Below, in pieces: positions 39,406 through 48,802 of a DNA stretch of 64,000 nucleotides; the stretch's first letter is position 1, and every line of letters begins with the position of its first letter. Source of the DNA: VAZQ01 sp963840535 (GTDB lineage Bacteria; Pseudomonadota; Alphaproteobacteria; Rhizobiales; Xanthobacteraceae); the NCBI GenBank assembly GCA_963840535.1, contig CAWIZJ010000029.1:62001-126000 (forward strand), written 5' to 3'. A model generated the notes under the pieces. It did no database searches and was not told the DNA's origin. It saw only the letters and a list, made by a program, of their open reading frames with translations. The position numbers and the translations under genes are program-made.

Positions 39406-41975
39406 TCGCCGGTCGCCGTCGTCCTGCGAACTTCCGCTCAGAGGACGCCGCGTGTCGTTCGTCCTGCCTCTGGAATTGCCGATGCTCTGCAGGCGGGCCC
39501 GCAGATAGCTCGTCACCGCCGCGGCATGGCTGGCGACCCGGTCGTCACGGCTGCCCGGCAATCGATCAGCTCGACATCGGCGCTGACCCGCCGCCAGGCC
39601 CGCCCTTCGTACTCGGCTCGGGAAGACGAGCAGCGGCACCGCCAGAGGCGCCGGGACATACTCGCCTCGCCGTGCCCGTCCATGGCTTGCTTGCGCGCGA
39701 TCCGGCCGACAAGCGACAGGAGGAATTGCACGGGGCGATACGCGGTGATGGTCGGCGGGTCGACCAGCGCGACCAGCGCGACCTCGTGTCCGGCGGCCAC
39801 CAGCAGCCGCGCCGCTTGCAAGGCAACCAGTGCCCCATTGCGATAGCCGCCCAGCCGATAGGGTCCGCGCGTTGCGCCTGCAGGATCGCCGACAATTGGG
39901 CGGCTGCGGTATCCTGGATCGATTGCGGCATCGTCTTGCCGTCCGATGACCATTGCAGGCGATCGCAAGGACCGGCTGCTCCGATCCGAGGCCGCGTTGC
40001 CAGATCTGCGACCAAAGCGCTGCCGGCGGCATCGCCGTCATGGAAGAACATCAGGGCAGGCCGACCGTCATCCGTAGCGGCCGGCACAGGTCTCTGCGGG
40101 CGCCGGCCGTGCGAGCGAGTCGCTTGGCCAGCTGACGGACGGTGGACACTTCGAACAGGATCAACTCGGGCAGCTCTTGCCCGGTCAGTTGCTCGACCTC
40201 CATATGCAGGTCCATCGCAAGGAGCGAGTTGCCGCCCTTCTCGAAAAAATCGTCGTCGACGGAGATGTCTTCGGATTTCAGGAATTTCTTCCAGAGCTGC
40301 AGCAGCTCCGCTTGCCAGCTCTCGGCCGCCGGCGTCTGCGCCGAGCTCGCCTTCGGCCCGCGCTCAGCCGCTTGCGTTGCACCTTGCCGGTCATGCCTTT
40401 CGACAACTGGTCGACGATGTCGATGCGGCGCGGAATCTTGAAGGCGGCAAGCTGCGAGCCGAGAAATTCGCGCAGCTCCTCGCCGGTGACGCTCGCAGCC
40501 GGATGCAGAACGACCGCCGCGGCGACGTCCTCACCCAGGCGCGGATGCGGCACGGCATAGGCCGCGGCTTCCGCGACCTGCGGGTGGCGCTTGAGCGCGC
40601 GGTCGATCTCGAGCGGCGCGATCTTCTCGCTGCCCCGGTTGATCAGCTCCTTGCGGCGGCCGCGGATGGTCAGAAATCCCTCCTCGTCGAGGCTGCCGAT
40701 GTCGCCCGTTCGAAACCAGCCGTCGACGAAGACCGACCGGTTGAGCTCCGGGGCGTCGATGTAGCCGGACGTCACGGTCGGGCCGCCCACCAGGATGTCC
40801 CCCTGCTCGCCCGGCGGGAGCCGGCGCCCGTCCTCGCCGACGATCATGACGATGTCGGGCGACGGGATGCCGCATGTGCCGGGCTTGTACGGACCCGGCG
40901 GCGGCAGATTGGAGGACACCTGCGCGGTTTCACTGGAGGCATAGTGCTCCAGCACCGGCACGCCGAGCGCCGCCCGCAGGCCGTCGTGCACATCGATCGG
41001 AAGCGGCGCGCCGCCGGAGGCGATGAAGCGCAGCGAATGCATGCCCCGCACGTCGGCTGCGATTTGGCCTTGTCGAGGATCGCCAGATGCAGCGTCGGTC
41101 CGACCGAGTACCAGGTGGGCGCGAGCTCGCCGAGCCATTCGGACAAGCTCCACTTTCGAAGCATTGGCGGGAAACGCGACGCTGCCGCCGGTGAGCAGCG
41201 GGGTGAGCAGCGTCATCTTGACGCCGTTGGAATAGCAGACCGGCGATGCGCACAGGCAGCGATCCTGCGGCTCGAGCGCGAACCAGCCTGCAATCGCTTT
41301 GCAGCAGCCAGCATGTTGCGATGGCTGAACGGGACCAGATTCGGATCGGCGGTGGTCCCCGAGGTCTGCAGGATGAATGCCGGCGCGTCCGGGTCGGGGT
41401 CATGGAGGGGCAGAGCGGGCCCAACCTGCGGCGCGACCAGTCGCAAGCCGAGCTTGCCGTCGTCTGCGGCGACTCGCCTCGATGATCGCGATGCCTTGTT
41501 GCTCGGCGGCGGTGCGGGCCGCCGTCTGCTGCCGCGCGGCAAGAGCACCGCGCTCGGGCGAAGAAGGATCAGACGCGCCTCGATTTCGGGCAGGGTCAGC
41601 TTGGGATCGAGCGGCACCGCCACGGCCGAGCAGGCCGCCGCGACGATCGCCAGCGCCGCCTGGCACGTGTTGGGAATGGCAACCGCGATCCGGGCGCTCG
41701 CATCGAACCCGGCCCGGCGCAAGCAGGCGCGGACCTCGTCGATCTGGTCCTTCAGCTCGCCGATAGCAGAGCGGGCGCAAGCCGGAGGCGACGATAGCCG
41801 CTTGCTCCGGACGAAGCTCGGCATGGGCACGGATCGCCTCGCCGATCGTGCGCGGCTCGCCGACGCGGCTGCCTGCTCGGGCGCGGCGAGGGGGCGCCCT
41901 TCGCCCAGCCGACCGGCTCGGGCCTGGCGCAACCTGCACACCGTTGCCGGAAGAACCCACACCAGGATCACGCAT
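39403..41975 (-). pseudogene. Adenylation-carrier-thioesterase (A-PCP-TE) protein, frameshifted
   Basis: About 855 residues bridged. ATG at 41973-41975 with GCGGAGAAACGGAC upstream. Adenylation domain (about 41850-40350): TIGEAIRAHAELRPEQAAIV, FILQTSGTTADPNLVPFSH, ASGGAPLPIDVH, HYASSETAQVSSN, DGWFRTGDIGSLDEEGFL, IRGRRKELINRGSEKI and GKVQRKRL. Carrier domain (40330-40110): Ser in DFFEKGGNSLLAMDL. Thioesterase domain (40070-39430): ALMFFHDGDAAGSALVADLA, then PYRLGGYRNGALVALQAARL. In this last motif the nucleophile, Ser or Cys in GxSxG/GYCNG, reads Arg (GYRNG); a single C-to-T change would give Cys. The protein would activate an acyl or aryl acid, hold it on the carrier and pass it on. Substrate unknown. 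Confidence 0.75.
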
Positions 41976-42361
41976 GTCCGTTTCTCCGCGCAGCGTGCAT
42001 CCCGAAGGGTTCTCGCTTGCGGTGTCGATGCATCTGCGTCCGTCGCCGAGCCTGTCCGAGCCATCCGCACCTTGCCGTGCCGAACAACGCAGCGCGGAAT
42101 GACCATAGCGCGCAGCTATCGCAGCCCATGTGATATTGCATCGCGGCACACGCCGTCGCTGGCAACACCACGGAACATGGCTTTATCCGTCTGCCGATAG
42201 GCGTGATTTCGTCCGCAAGATGATCGTTGCAAACTACATTGACACATATGTGTCGCGCAACCCCTCGGCGGTTTCCAACTGGTTTCCAACCCGGCGGCGA
42301 ACCGCGATCGGCTCGTGCATTTGCGGTATCGGAGCGCAACTGCAGACGCCTTCCCCGCCGG
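41976..42361. other. Gap between the GNAT-like and adenylation genes
   Basis: 386 bases between two minus-strand genes. No supported gene. It contains a doubled GGTTTCCAAC (about 42268-42289) and is lower in GC than the flanks, so an internal promoter for the adenylation/methyltransferase/FemAB genes is possible. Confidence 0.35.
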
Positions 42362-43408
42362 TCACGTCACCACCATGCTCCAGGTTTTCGGCGGCGACAG
42401 CGAAACGACGCGCTGCGTGAAGAAGGCGCCGACGTGGAAATGCTCAAACCCCGGCAGGAACAGGTTCGCCAGGAACGCCGCGGTCGGCATCATAGCACAG
42501 TGCGGCGCGATCACGAGATGCACGCCGCGCTCGCGCAGCTCGCTGCAGAGATGGCTGACCAGTCGCACGCGCTCGGCGGCGGTGAGGTCGTCGGCCCACA
42601 GATCGATCAGCGCCGTGCGTACCGCTTCCCGCCCCTCCAGCACGAGGCAATGGTAGCTGACCATCCCTTGAACGCGTCCGTCGCGCTCAAAACCAGGGCC
42701 CCCAATGCGGGATTCCCGAGGTAGTGCGCCAACTGCTCCGGCGGCCACACCAGCGCCCAATCGAACCCCGCCGAGACCTTGTCCAGGAACTGTGCGCAGC
42801 GCTCCAGATCCGCCGCGCGGTAAGGCCGCACGTGCGGATCGCGACCATGCGGGGTCAGGCGCAGCAGCGGGCCCAGGGCGCGGCCGGCCAGCCGCTGCCA
42901 CGTCTCGAGCGCCGCCCGTGTCAGTCCGCGCGGCGCCAGGAACTTGGCCCAGTAGCTGCCGCGAAAGAGAAAGCGAAGCTTCTGCGGAAAGGTTTGCGCG
43001 TATTTCGTCCAGAAGCGCAGGAGATCCGCTTCGGATCGTTCGGAACCATGCCGATCGCGAACGCAATCCCGCGCTCCTCGCTGTGGCGGCGCAGGTGCTC
43101 GACCATGGGCAACGCCAGGCGCCGATGGTCCGGGATCGACGGTCAATGCAGTGTAGAGCGCGACCGGGTATACCGACGAGCCGATGCGCAGGGATGGGAA
43201 AGGAAAAAGACGCTGCCGACGAGATTCGTCCCATCGTAGGCCGCCGGGCACAGCGCCCCGCTCTCAAGTCCCACGCGCCAGCGCAAGAACGCCGCATCCG
43301 GTACCGGCACCAGGCGCTGGCCGCCATACTCCGCGACCCATACCCGGCGCACTAAGCTCGGCGATGTCTTAAAATCGCCGCGATAGTCCTGCAGTCGACG
43401 CCTTGCAT
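42362..43408 (-). pseudogene. GNAT-like N-acyltransferase, second copy, frameshifted
   Basis: About 348 residues bridged, paralogous to the gene at 21629-22669: RFWTKYAQTFPQKLRFLFRG, RLTPHGRDPHVRPYRAADLE, FDWALVWPPEQLAHYL and the C-terminal KTWSMVVT match block for block. By alignment it begins at the ATG at 43406-43408 (MQGVDCR-DYRGDFK); here one G seems to be missing rather than added (AGGACTAT for AGGGACTAT). Further shifts occur near 43200, 43050 and 42650. It starts 4 nt after the stop of the carnitine-acyltransferase-like gene, so the two are co-transcribed. Together with the plus-strand copy it brackets the biosynthetic locus. Confidence 0.7.
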
Positions 43409-43412
43409 GGAA

Positions 43413-45145
43413 TTACCGTATCGATTGCGCTCGATGCTCGAGCGTGTGGCTTGCGCCGGTAGTCATGTTGGATATATCCGCTTCCAGCTTGATCATTGCG
43501 TCCTCCAGCGATCGGTCGAACTGCCAAAATTCCAGGAAACTCTTCTCGCTGGCGAGAAAGCACGCCTTAATATGGTCGGGAAAGATCAGGTAGTGGCCGG
43601 CGAGGCAGCCTTGCGCGCAGCCTTGAAGAAGTTCCGAACCTGCCCATGCAATAGATGCCGGGCAGGGCAGGAATATTGGAGGCGCCGATGTCCGGCGAGA
43701 TATACTTCCTGAAAATATCGGGGACGAACAGCTTGAACAGCGCCATCCCGAGCAGGGCGTGAAGCCCTAGCGGTGTAGAGATAGAAATAGGCGTAATGCA
43801 GCGGATAGTCGCCCGATCTGATCACGGCCATCGCTTTTCCGTGTGCATCGAGTGCATCGAGCAGCGCCGGCCTGGTCTGGTCGCGTAGGAACTCGACGAT
43901 CTCGTCGGTCGTGCTCAGGTAGCGTGTGATCGACCCGAACTTGATGCCGCGCATGTCCGCGAAATTGTGCACGGTCGGGATCTTCTTGAATTTCTCGTAG
44001 TATGCCAGATGCGCGGCGACGTGGAAAAACGCATCGGGACTGACACGCAGCTGCTTGATCCCGTCCCTGCCGATGGCCTCCACTTCCCTATGAGCGGGAG
44101 CCTGCACGAATATCCCGCAATCTTGTCCTTCAGTTTGGCGAGCGGAAGTCTGTCGAAATCGATCGTCTGCAACTTCAATCTGGCCACGCTGTCCTAGCGC
44201 TCCCCCGCGATGATCGGCGGAATATTCCTTCGCCCGCGAGCTAACCGCACGAGGCGAACCTGGCAGCGAACACGCCTTCGATTTCGGCGAAGAAATTGAT
44301 CGTAGCGCCGGCATACCCGTTTTCGAGCACACCACCTGGAGCGATTTTCTGTAGTCGCGGTTATGGTGGTTGCGCATATGCAAGTCTTGCGCCGGCCTCG
44401 TTCTCGTCCGCGGGGGCATCGATATTGTCTATCGCCAGCAGAAATATCGCGTCGTCGATGGCCCTTATCGATTCGTCGAGCCGGCCGCATAGAAAATCGC
44501 TTCCGAGGACCTCGCGATATTCGTGGTGATCGGGCCATAGGATTTGCAGGGGCCTTGTCGGTTTCCGCCGCACGATCATAGACATTGATGCTGGACAGAA
44601 TCCGCCCGGCCGCAATCATCGCGCCGCCGCCGTCCAGGACATCGAGCCTGTAGTAGGCGCCGTCGACGGCGACGACGATGTGCGAGCTGTCTTCGGCAGT
44701 GCTTGATCTGCTTGCTCCATTCAGATCCGGCTCTCCGGATATTGGCCGTCCTGCCAAAAAAATTGTGGCTGCGGTAGTTGTCGATGACCGCCCCGCCGCT
44801 CGTCTCCCGCTCCACGGAATTCTCCAGCAGCGACTGCCGGTACTCGAGCGTTCCGAGCACAACCTTGGCGGCACGCTGCGCGAGCGGGCCGTCCATCCTC
44901 TCGAACAGGATGGAGACGCTGAATTCGGGGTAGATGCCGCTGAAACCCTTGGGCACGGTCTCGAGGTCGAACGGATTTATCCCTCGCTCGGCGAGCGAGA
45001 TCATCTTCAGGCGGTTGTTTTCGGCGGGGCCGATGATACCAAGACGCTCGAGCAACCAGAGAAACCGCCTTCTCTTGCGCGGTCCGTCGATGGTCGCTTC
45101 CGCGATCCTGGCAAATATGGCATCAGCCGTGGGGAACGGATCCAT
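43413..45145 (-). pseudogene. Carnitine/choline acyltransferase-like protein, frameshifted
   Basis: About 575 residues bridged, a normal length for the family. ATG at 45143-45145 (MDPFPTADAIFARIAE). Family landmarks: NYRSHNFFGRTANIRR, SSHIVVAVDGAYYRLDVLD, LDESIRAIDDAIFLLAIDN, HNRDYRKSLQVVCS and the diagnostic VSPDAFFHVAAHLAYYEKF, then YLIFPDHIKACFLAS near the end. Known members swap acyl groups between CoA and a hydroxyl using a His in an NYEHS-type motif; the aligned place here reads AGATINFFAEIEGV with no His, and a TAG lies soon after in that frame (44215). So it may be inactive, changed in function, or misread. A carnitine-acyltransferase fold beside a reducing PKS recalls fungal PKSs that use such domains for chain release. 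Confidence 0.7.
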
Positions 45146-45240
45146 GCGCCGCCCGGCACGCCATCAGACCGGGTGCACAAGCGCAATTCTCGCGGGCTCG
45201 GACGTTGGCATCCGCCACCCGCGAGACTTCGGCGCGCCGC

Positions 45241-45516
45241 TCAGTCGTCCTCGCCCTCGAAAAAGGACAACGGCGACGGTATCTCGCGCACCACGATAAC
45301 GACCGGCTGTGCCGCCGACTTGACGGTGCCGGCCTCGACCAAGTCGCCGACGATGCGCTCGACGTGGGTGAAGAGCTTGCCCTGTCCTTTGCGCAGGCGC
45401 TGACACTGCCGTGCTCGATTGCGCCTCGCCGAGGTCGACGATGACGATCTGGACTTGCCAGCCTTTTCATGCTCGCGATTCTCTGCTCGGCCGGTGCTCG
45501 TTGCCGGATTTGCCAT
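45241..45516 (-). CDS. Hypothetical 91-residue protein upstream of the acyltransferase
   Basis: ATG at 45514-45516 with GAGGAG 9 nt upstream. The N-terminal half is Lys/Arg/Ser-rich and probably disordered (EKAGKSRSSSSTSARRN). The C-terminal half (KLFTHVERIVGDLVEAGTV, AAQPVVIVVREIPSPLSFF) looks folded, with a Val-rich strand and an acidic end (EGEDD). No recognised family. It lies between another small protein and the acyltransferase-like gene on the same strand. Confidence 0.5.
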   Translation of the reverse strand: MANPATSTGRAENREHEKAGKSRSSSSTSARRNRARQCQRLRKGQGKLFTHVERIVGDLVEAGTVKSAAQPVVIVVREIPSPLSFFEGEDD

Positions 45517-45539
45517 TCGTCATTCTCCTCATCCTCTTC

Positions 45540-45865
45540 GTCGTCGTCGTCTCTCAACTTTGAACTTGGTCAACTTGAAAGGCACCGCCTTGCGAATCTC
45601 CTTCATAGCTTTCCGCTGCGCCTTCATCAGGTTCCCGACGGCTCATCGAACATCCAGGTGTTTCCGCCCTTCGCGACCGCGACGAGATGGCGTTGATAGG
45701 CTTCTTGAGCGGCGATCACCTGCGCCTTCAAGATGTGTCTGACGGTTCGTTCGAGCCGATGTAGTCCGCGCTGTCGTCGTCTGTCATCGCTCTCATAGAC
45801 GACGTTGGCCTTCGATGTTCGCCGCTGCCCTGAACAACGGTGACACGTCTGACGAGCTTGTCCAT
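45540..45865 (-). CDS. Hypothetical small protein, frameshifted; end approximate
   Basis: ATG at 45863-45865 with AGGAAGGA upstream, reading MDKLVRRVTVVQGSGEHRRP. After a shift near 45820 the frame continues NVVYESDDRRR..., VRHILKAQVIAAQEAYQRHL, VAKGGNTWMFDEP and KAMKEIRKAVPFKLTKF. It is helical and basic, with an acidic tail (DDDEEDEEND) that abuts the next gene's start. I do not recognise a family with certainty. Co-directional with the acyltransferase operon. Confidence 0.45.
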
Positions 45866-45904
45866 GGTGTCCTTCCTGGCCGGGGAGTGAAATTTCGGTC
45901 GCCA

Positions 45905-46435
45905 CGCTGGACGATTCGATCTGTGTCCCGCGGAGGTCGGCAATCGCTTCGCACGACCGTCTGGGCCGCGAGCTCGGCCCGGGTTGCCGAAGATCCAGCT
46001 CCTTCCTGCTATCTCCAGCCGTGAAAAATTCCTGGCCTTAAGCAACTCATGGTAGCCCGGCATCCACGGCTTCGGCAACCGAGCATCGCTATCGGGGACG
46101 CGCCGGTCCTGTCGGAAGCCGATCCGCGGCCGAACGGCCGGGCGACGTAGTCGATCGGCGGACGCAGCGGGAGTTTTCCGGCCCGTTTGACCTGGAAACA
46201 TGTCGGCCTGTGCAGGGTGAACGGCCCGGAAGAGAAGCGCGGCGACATCCGGTTTCGAATCTCGCGGTCCGGTGCATCGGCCCAGATCCACGCGATGGTC
46301 TCGCTCGACGGCGCACAATGCAGTCTACAGCGGAGCTTTCTCCGGGAACTCGAGCGGGCACATGGATTGCCCGGACGCCCAAGGGCGTCCCGATCTCGAT
46401 TTCGATCAAGTGATCGACGCCTCGAGCGGGCGATC
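45905..46435 (-). other. Possible coding region of unknown product
   Basis: Between the UbiB-like gene and the small proteins. A frame beginning MSSTQRHRGSPARGVDHLIE (about 46460) and continuing after a shift as MSPRFSSGPFTLHRPTCFQ has coding-like character (IEIEIGTPLGVRAIHVPARV), but no start, domain or family can be supported. It is probably a frameshifted gene of about 170 codons. Confidence 0.3.
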
Positions 46436-46456
46436 CGCGGTGGCGCTGCGTCGAGC

Positions 46457-48344
46457 TCATCGGTCGCGACCCAGCCTGGTGTCGGGAAGGCTCAAGCGAA
46501 TCATGATTCTGCGGATGATCACCAGCGCGACTGCAATCAAAGCCAACTGGACCCAGCCGAAGCTCGTCGCGTGTTCGAGAATCGGTGCCCAGTCGATCTC
46601 GTGACCGAACCATCTTCTTCGAGATCCAGTTCGCGACCAGGCCGATGGCGACCGCCAGCCCACCAGATAGCCGAGCTTGAGAAACAGGGATGCAATGTAC
46701 GAGATCTTTCCGACGATGTTCCTGAAATGGATGATCGGGGTCTCGATGTTTCGCTGCAATTGAAAGAACATCAAAGTAAGCATATCGCCGAATTCCTCCA
46801 TTTGGAGGTAGTCCATGTCGGTGGGCCCACGCAGTCGCTCCTTGAAACTGACTTTCACACGCGCGCGTGCCTCCTTCGCGCGCTCGCGCTGGTAGACCTT
46901 GCCATTCCTTGACGATGTCGATCTCTCTGTTCAGGCGGTGGATGATGATGTCGTAGGAGAACGTCGTCCTGAAGAACAAGATCGCCTCGAAACTCGCAGG
47001 CAGCGAGAATTCGCGCGCCACTTCGAGGAAGCGAAGCCAGCCCTGTGCCGCGCTCTTCTCCCACCATTCGGCGTCCTCACTTTGCAGTGCATAGACCGCA
47101 TCGGAGTAGATCTTCTCCATCTCGATCCGCACCCGTTCGACATCCATGGGCGGAAGTGGCCCGAGGAAGCGCCAGCGATGTATTGACAATCCGTCCGATG
47201 TCGCCCTTGGCGGTGTGGTACGGCCAACTCGCGAAACAGTTTTCGCGTTTGGGTCGAGAACCTGCCGATGGCTCCGAAGTCGATGAAGCAGATCTTGTTG
47301 TCCGGCAGGATGATGAGGTTGGCCGGATGCGGGTCGGCGTGGAAGAAGAGCTCCTCCTGCGTCTCCCGGTTCATGATCACTGACGATCTTGCTCGCCAGC
47401 TTCTTGGGCTCGATGCCCTGACGGCGCAGTCGGGCCAGGAATTGCCGGTCGTTGCTGTCGACGGCCGCCAGGAGCTCCCACATCCACACGCCGGACACGA
47501 ACTCGCTGACCATCACTTCTTCGGTGCAGTACTGGAAATGCACCCGTGGCGCGGTGACGTCCTTCTTGCGCTTTTCCGCGCGTCGCCGGAAAATGTCGGT
47601 GTAGCGCGCTTCCGCACGGAAATTCATTTCGTTGAAGAGGATGGTCTCGAAGTCTTCCCGGAAGCGGCGGTCACGCCCGGCGCAATGATGGTGAGCGTCT
47701 CGCCCACGATCAGAATCCAGTCCAATGCGCGCAAGATCGGCGGCGATCAGCGGACCGATGCCGGGCCGCCGCACCTTCACCGCCACGCGCTCGCCGCGTC
47801 TTCAATTCGGCTTGGAAGACGCAGGCCAGCGAAGCAGATCCGATCGGCACGGGGTCGAAAACCTCGAACACATCCTCGAGCGGCCGCCCCAGATTTCGCT
47901 CGATGATCTCGATTGCCTGCTGCGTCGGGAAAGCCGCTGCCTGGTCGAGCATCTTGCTCAGCTCGACGCAGTAGGCGTAGGGCAGCATGTCGGCGCGCAT
48001 GGACAGTTGCTGCGCGAGCTTGGCGAAGGTCGGGCCGGCATCCTCGAATACTGGCGCAGGCGAACGGCTCGCCGCTCGATGCTGTCGCGACCCGCAGCAC
48101 ATCGAGAGATTGCCGAAGTAGAAGTGCAGGAACGCCCGCAGCCAGACGAACAGCCTCCCGATCGGCCGGATGATGCCGGGCTTGAAGGTGACGGGCGGCG
48201 CGCCCTGGGCAGGGTCACGACGGCGCTGTCGACCGCGTGAGAGACCTCGCGGCGCGGCATCGGCTGGACGACGGCCGGGAACGTCGTGACGGGCGGCGTG
48301 CTCGCGCGGCGCCGCAATAGCTCGGTGATGCGGGCGAAGTTCAT
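46457..48344 (-). pseudogene. UbiB/ABC1-like atypical kinase with C-terminal membrane segments, frameshifted
   Basis: About 625 residues bridged. It starts MNFARITELLRRRASTPPV (ATG at 48342-48344); RLFVWLRAFLHFYFGNLS follows in another frame. Family motifs: the KxGQ element reads GPTFAKLAQQLSMRADMLP (Gly to Ala), then PIGSASLACVFQAEL, the nucleotide-binding Lys in AVKVRRPG, FREDFETILFNEMNFRAEA, HADPHPANLIILPDN and the metal-binding DFGAIGRF. After the kinase domain come a helical region and two hydrophobic segments near the end (IVGKISYIASLFLKLGYL, LALIAVALVII). Frame changes lie near 48160, 47800, 47690, 47390, 47230 and 46640. UbiB-family proteins support synthesis or transport of isoprenoid lipids; here a role in handling a hydrophobic product is possible. 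Confidence 0.75.
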
Positions 48345-48802
48345 CTTCGGATCACGCTGGCGCGACCAAAGGACGTGGATGCCGTGGCGTGGCATGCCTG
48401 GCATGGACAGTTCGGAAGCATCGCGGCGTCCCTCCAGCTCCTGGACCGACATTCATCCATGATTTTCCGCGAAATTCAAATCCGGTGCCGCCGGTCGCCG
48501 CCGGCGACCCGGCACATCGTGGCGATGCCGAAATGGGTCCGCACGCCGTTTGCGCACCGGCATCTGACGCCAAATGTGCGGCATCAGCGACGACTTCGAT
48601 GTCTCGCCCGCGCCCTGGACGCCACAATTCGGCAATGGTAACAGACTTGATGCTGCCATGCTGGACGAGCGGGCGGAGGCCAAGTGGTCCGTGGCGCTGT
48701 CGGGCGACTAGGAGCCGTGGGGTCTGATCGAATGATGCCCGTGCGCCGGCAGTTGGTTCGAGTCCTCTTTCACCACGATTCTGATCGAGGCGGAGGCCGC
48801 CC
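48345..48802. other. Divergent promoter region between UbiB-like and RND genes
   Basis: About 460 bases. I see no frame with coding character on either strand and no palindromic operator of the type found elsewhere in the window. It should contain both divergent promoters. Confidence 0.35.

Noticed and set aside
42131..42146. TGTGATATTGCATCGC as a CRP-type site
   Set aside because: Only the left half-site matches; the right half has several mismatches.
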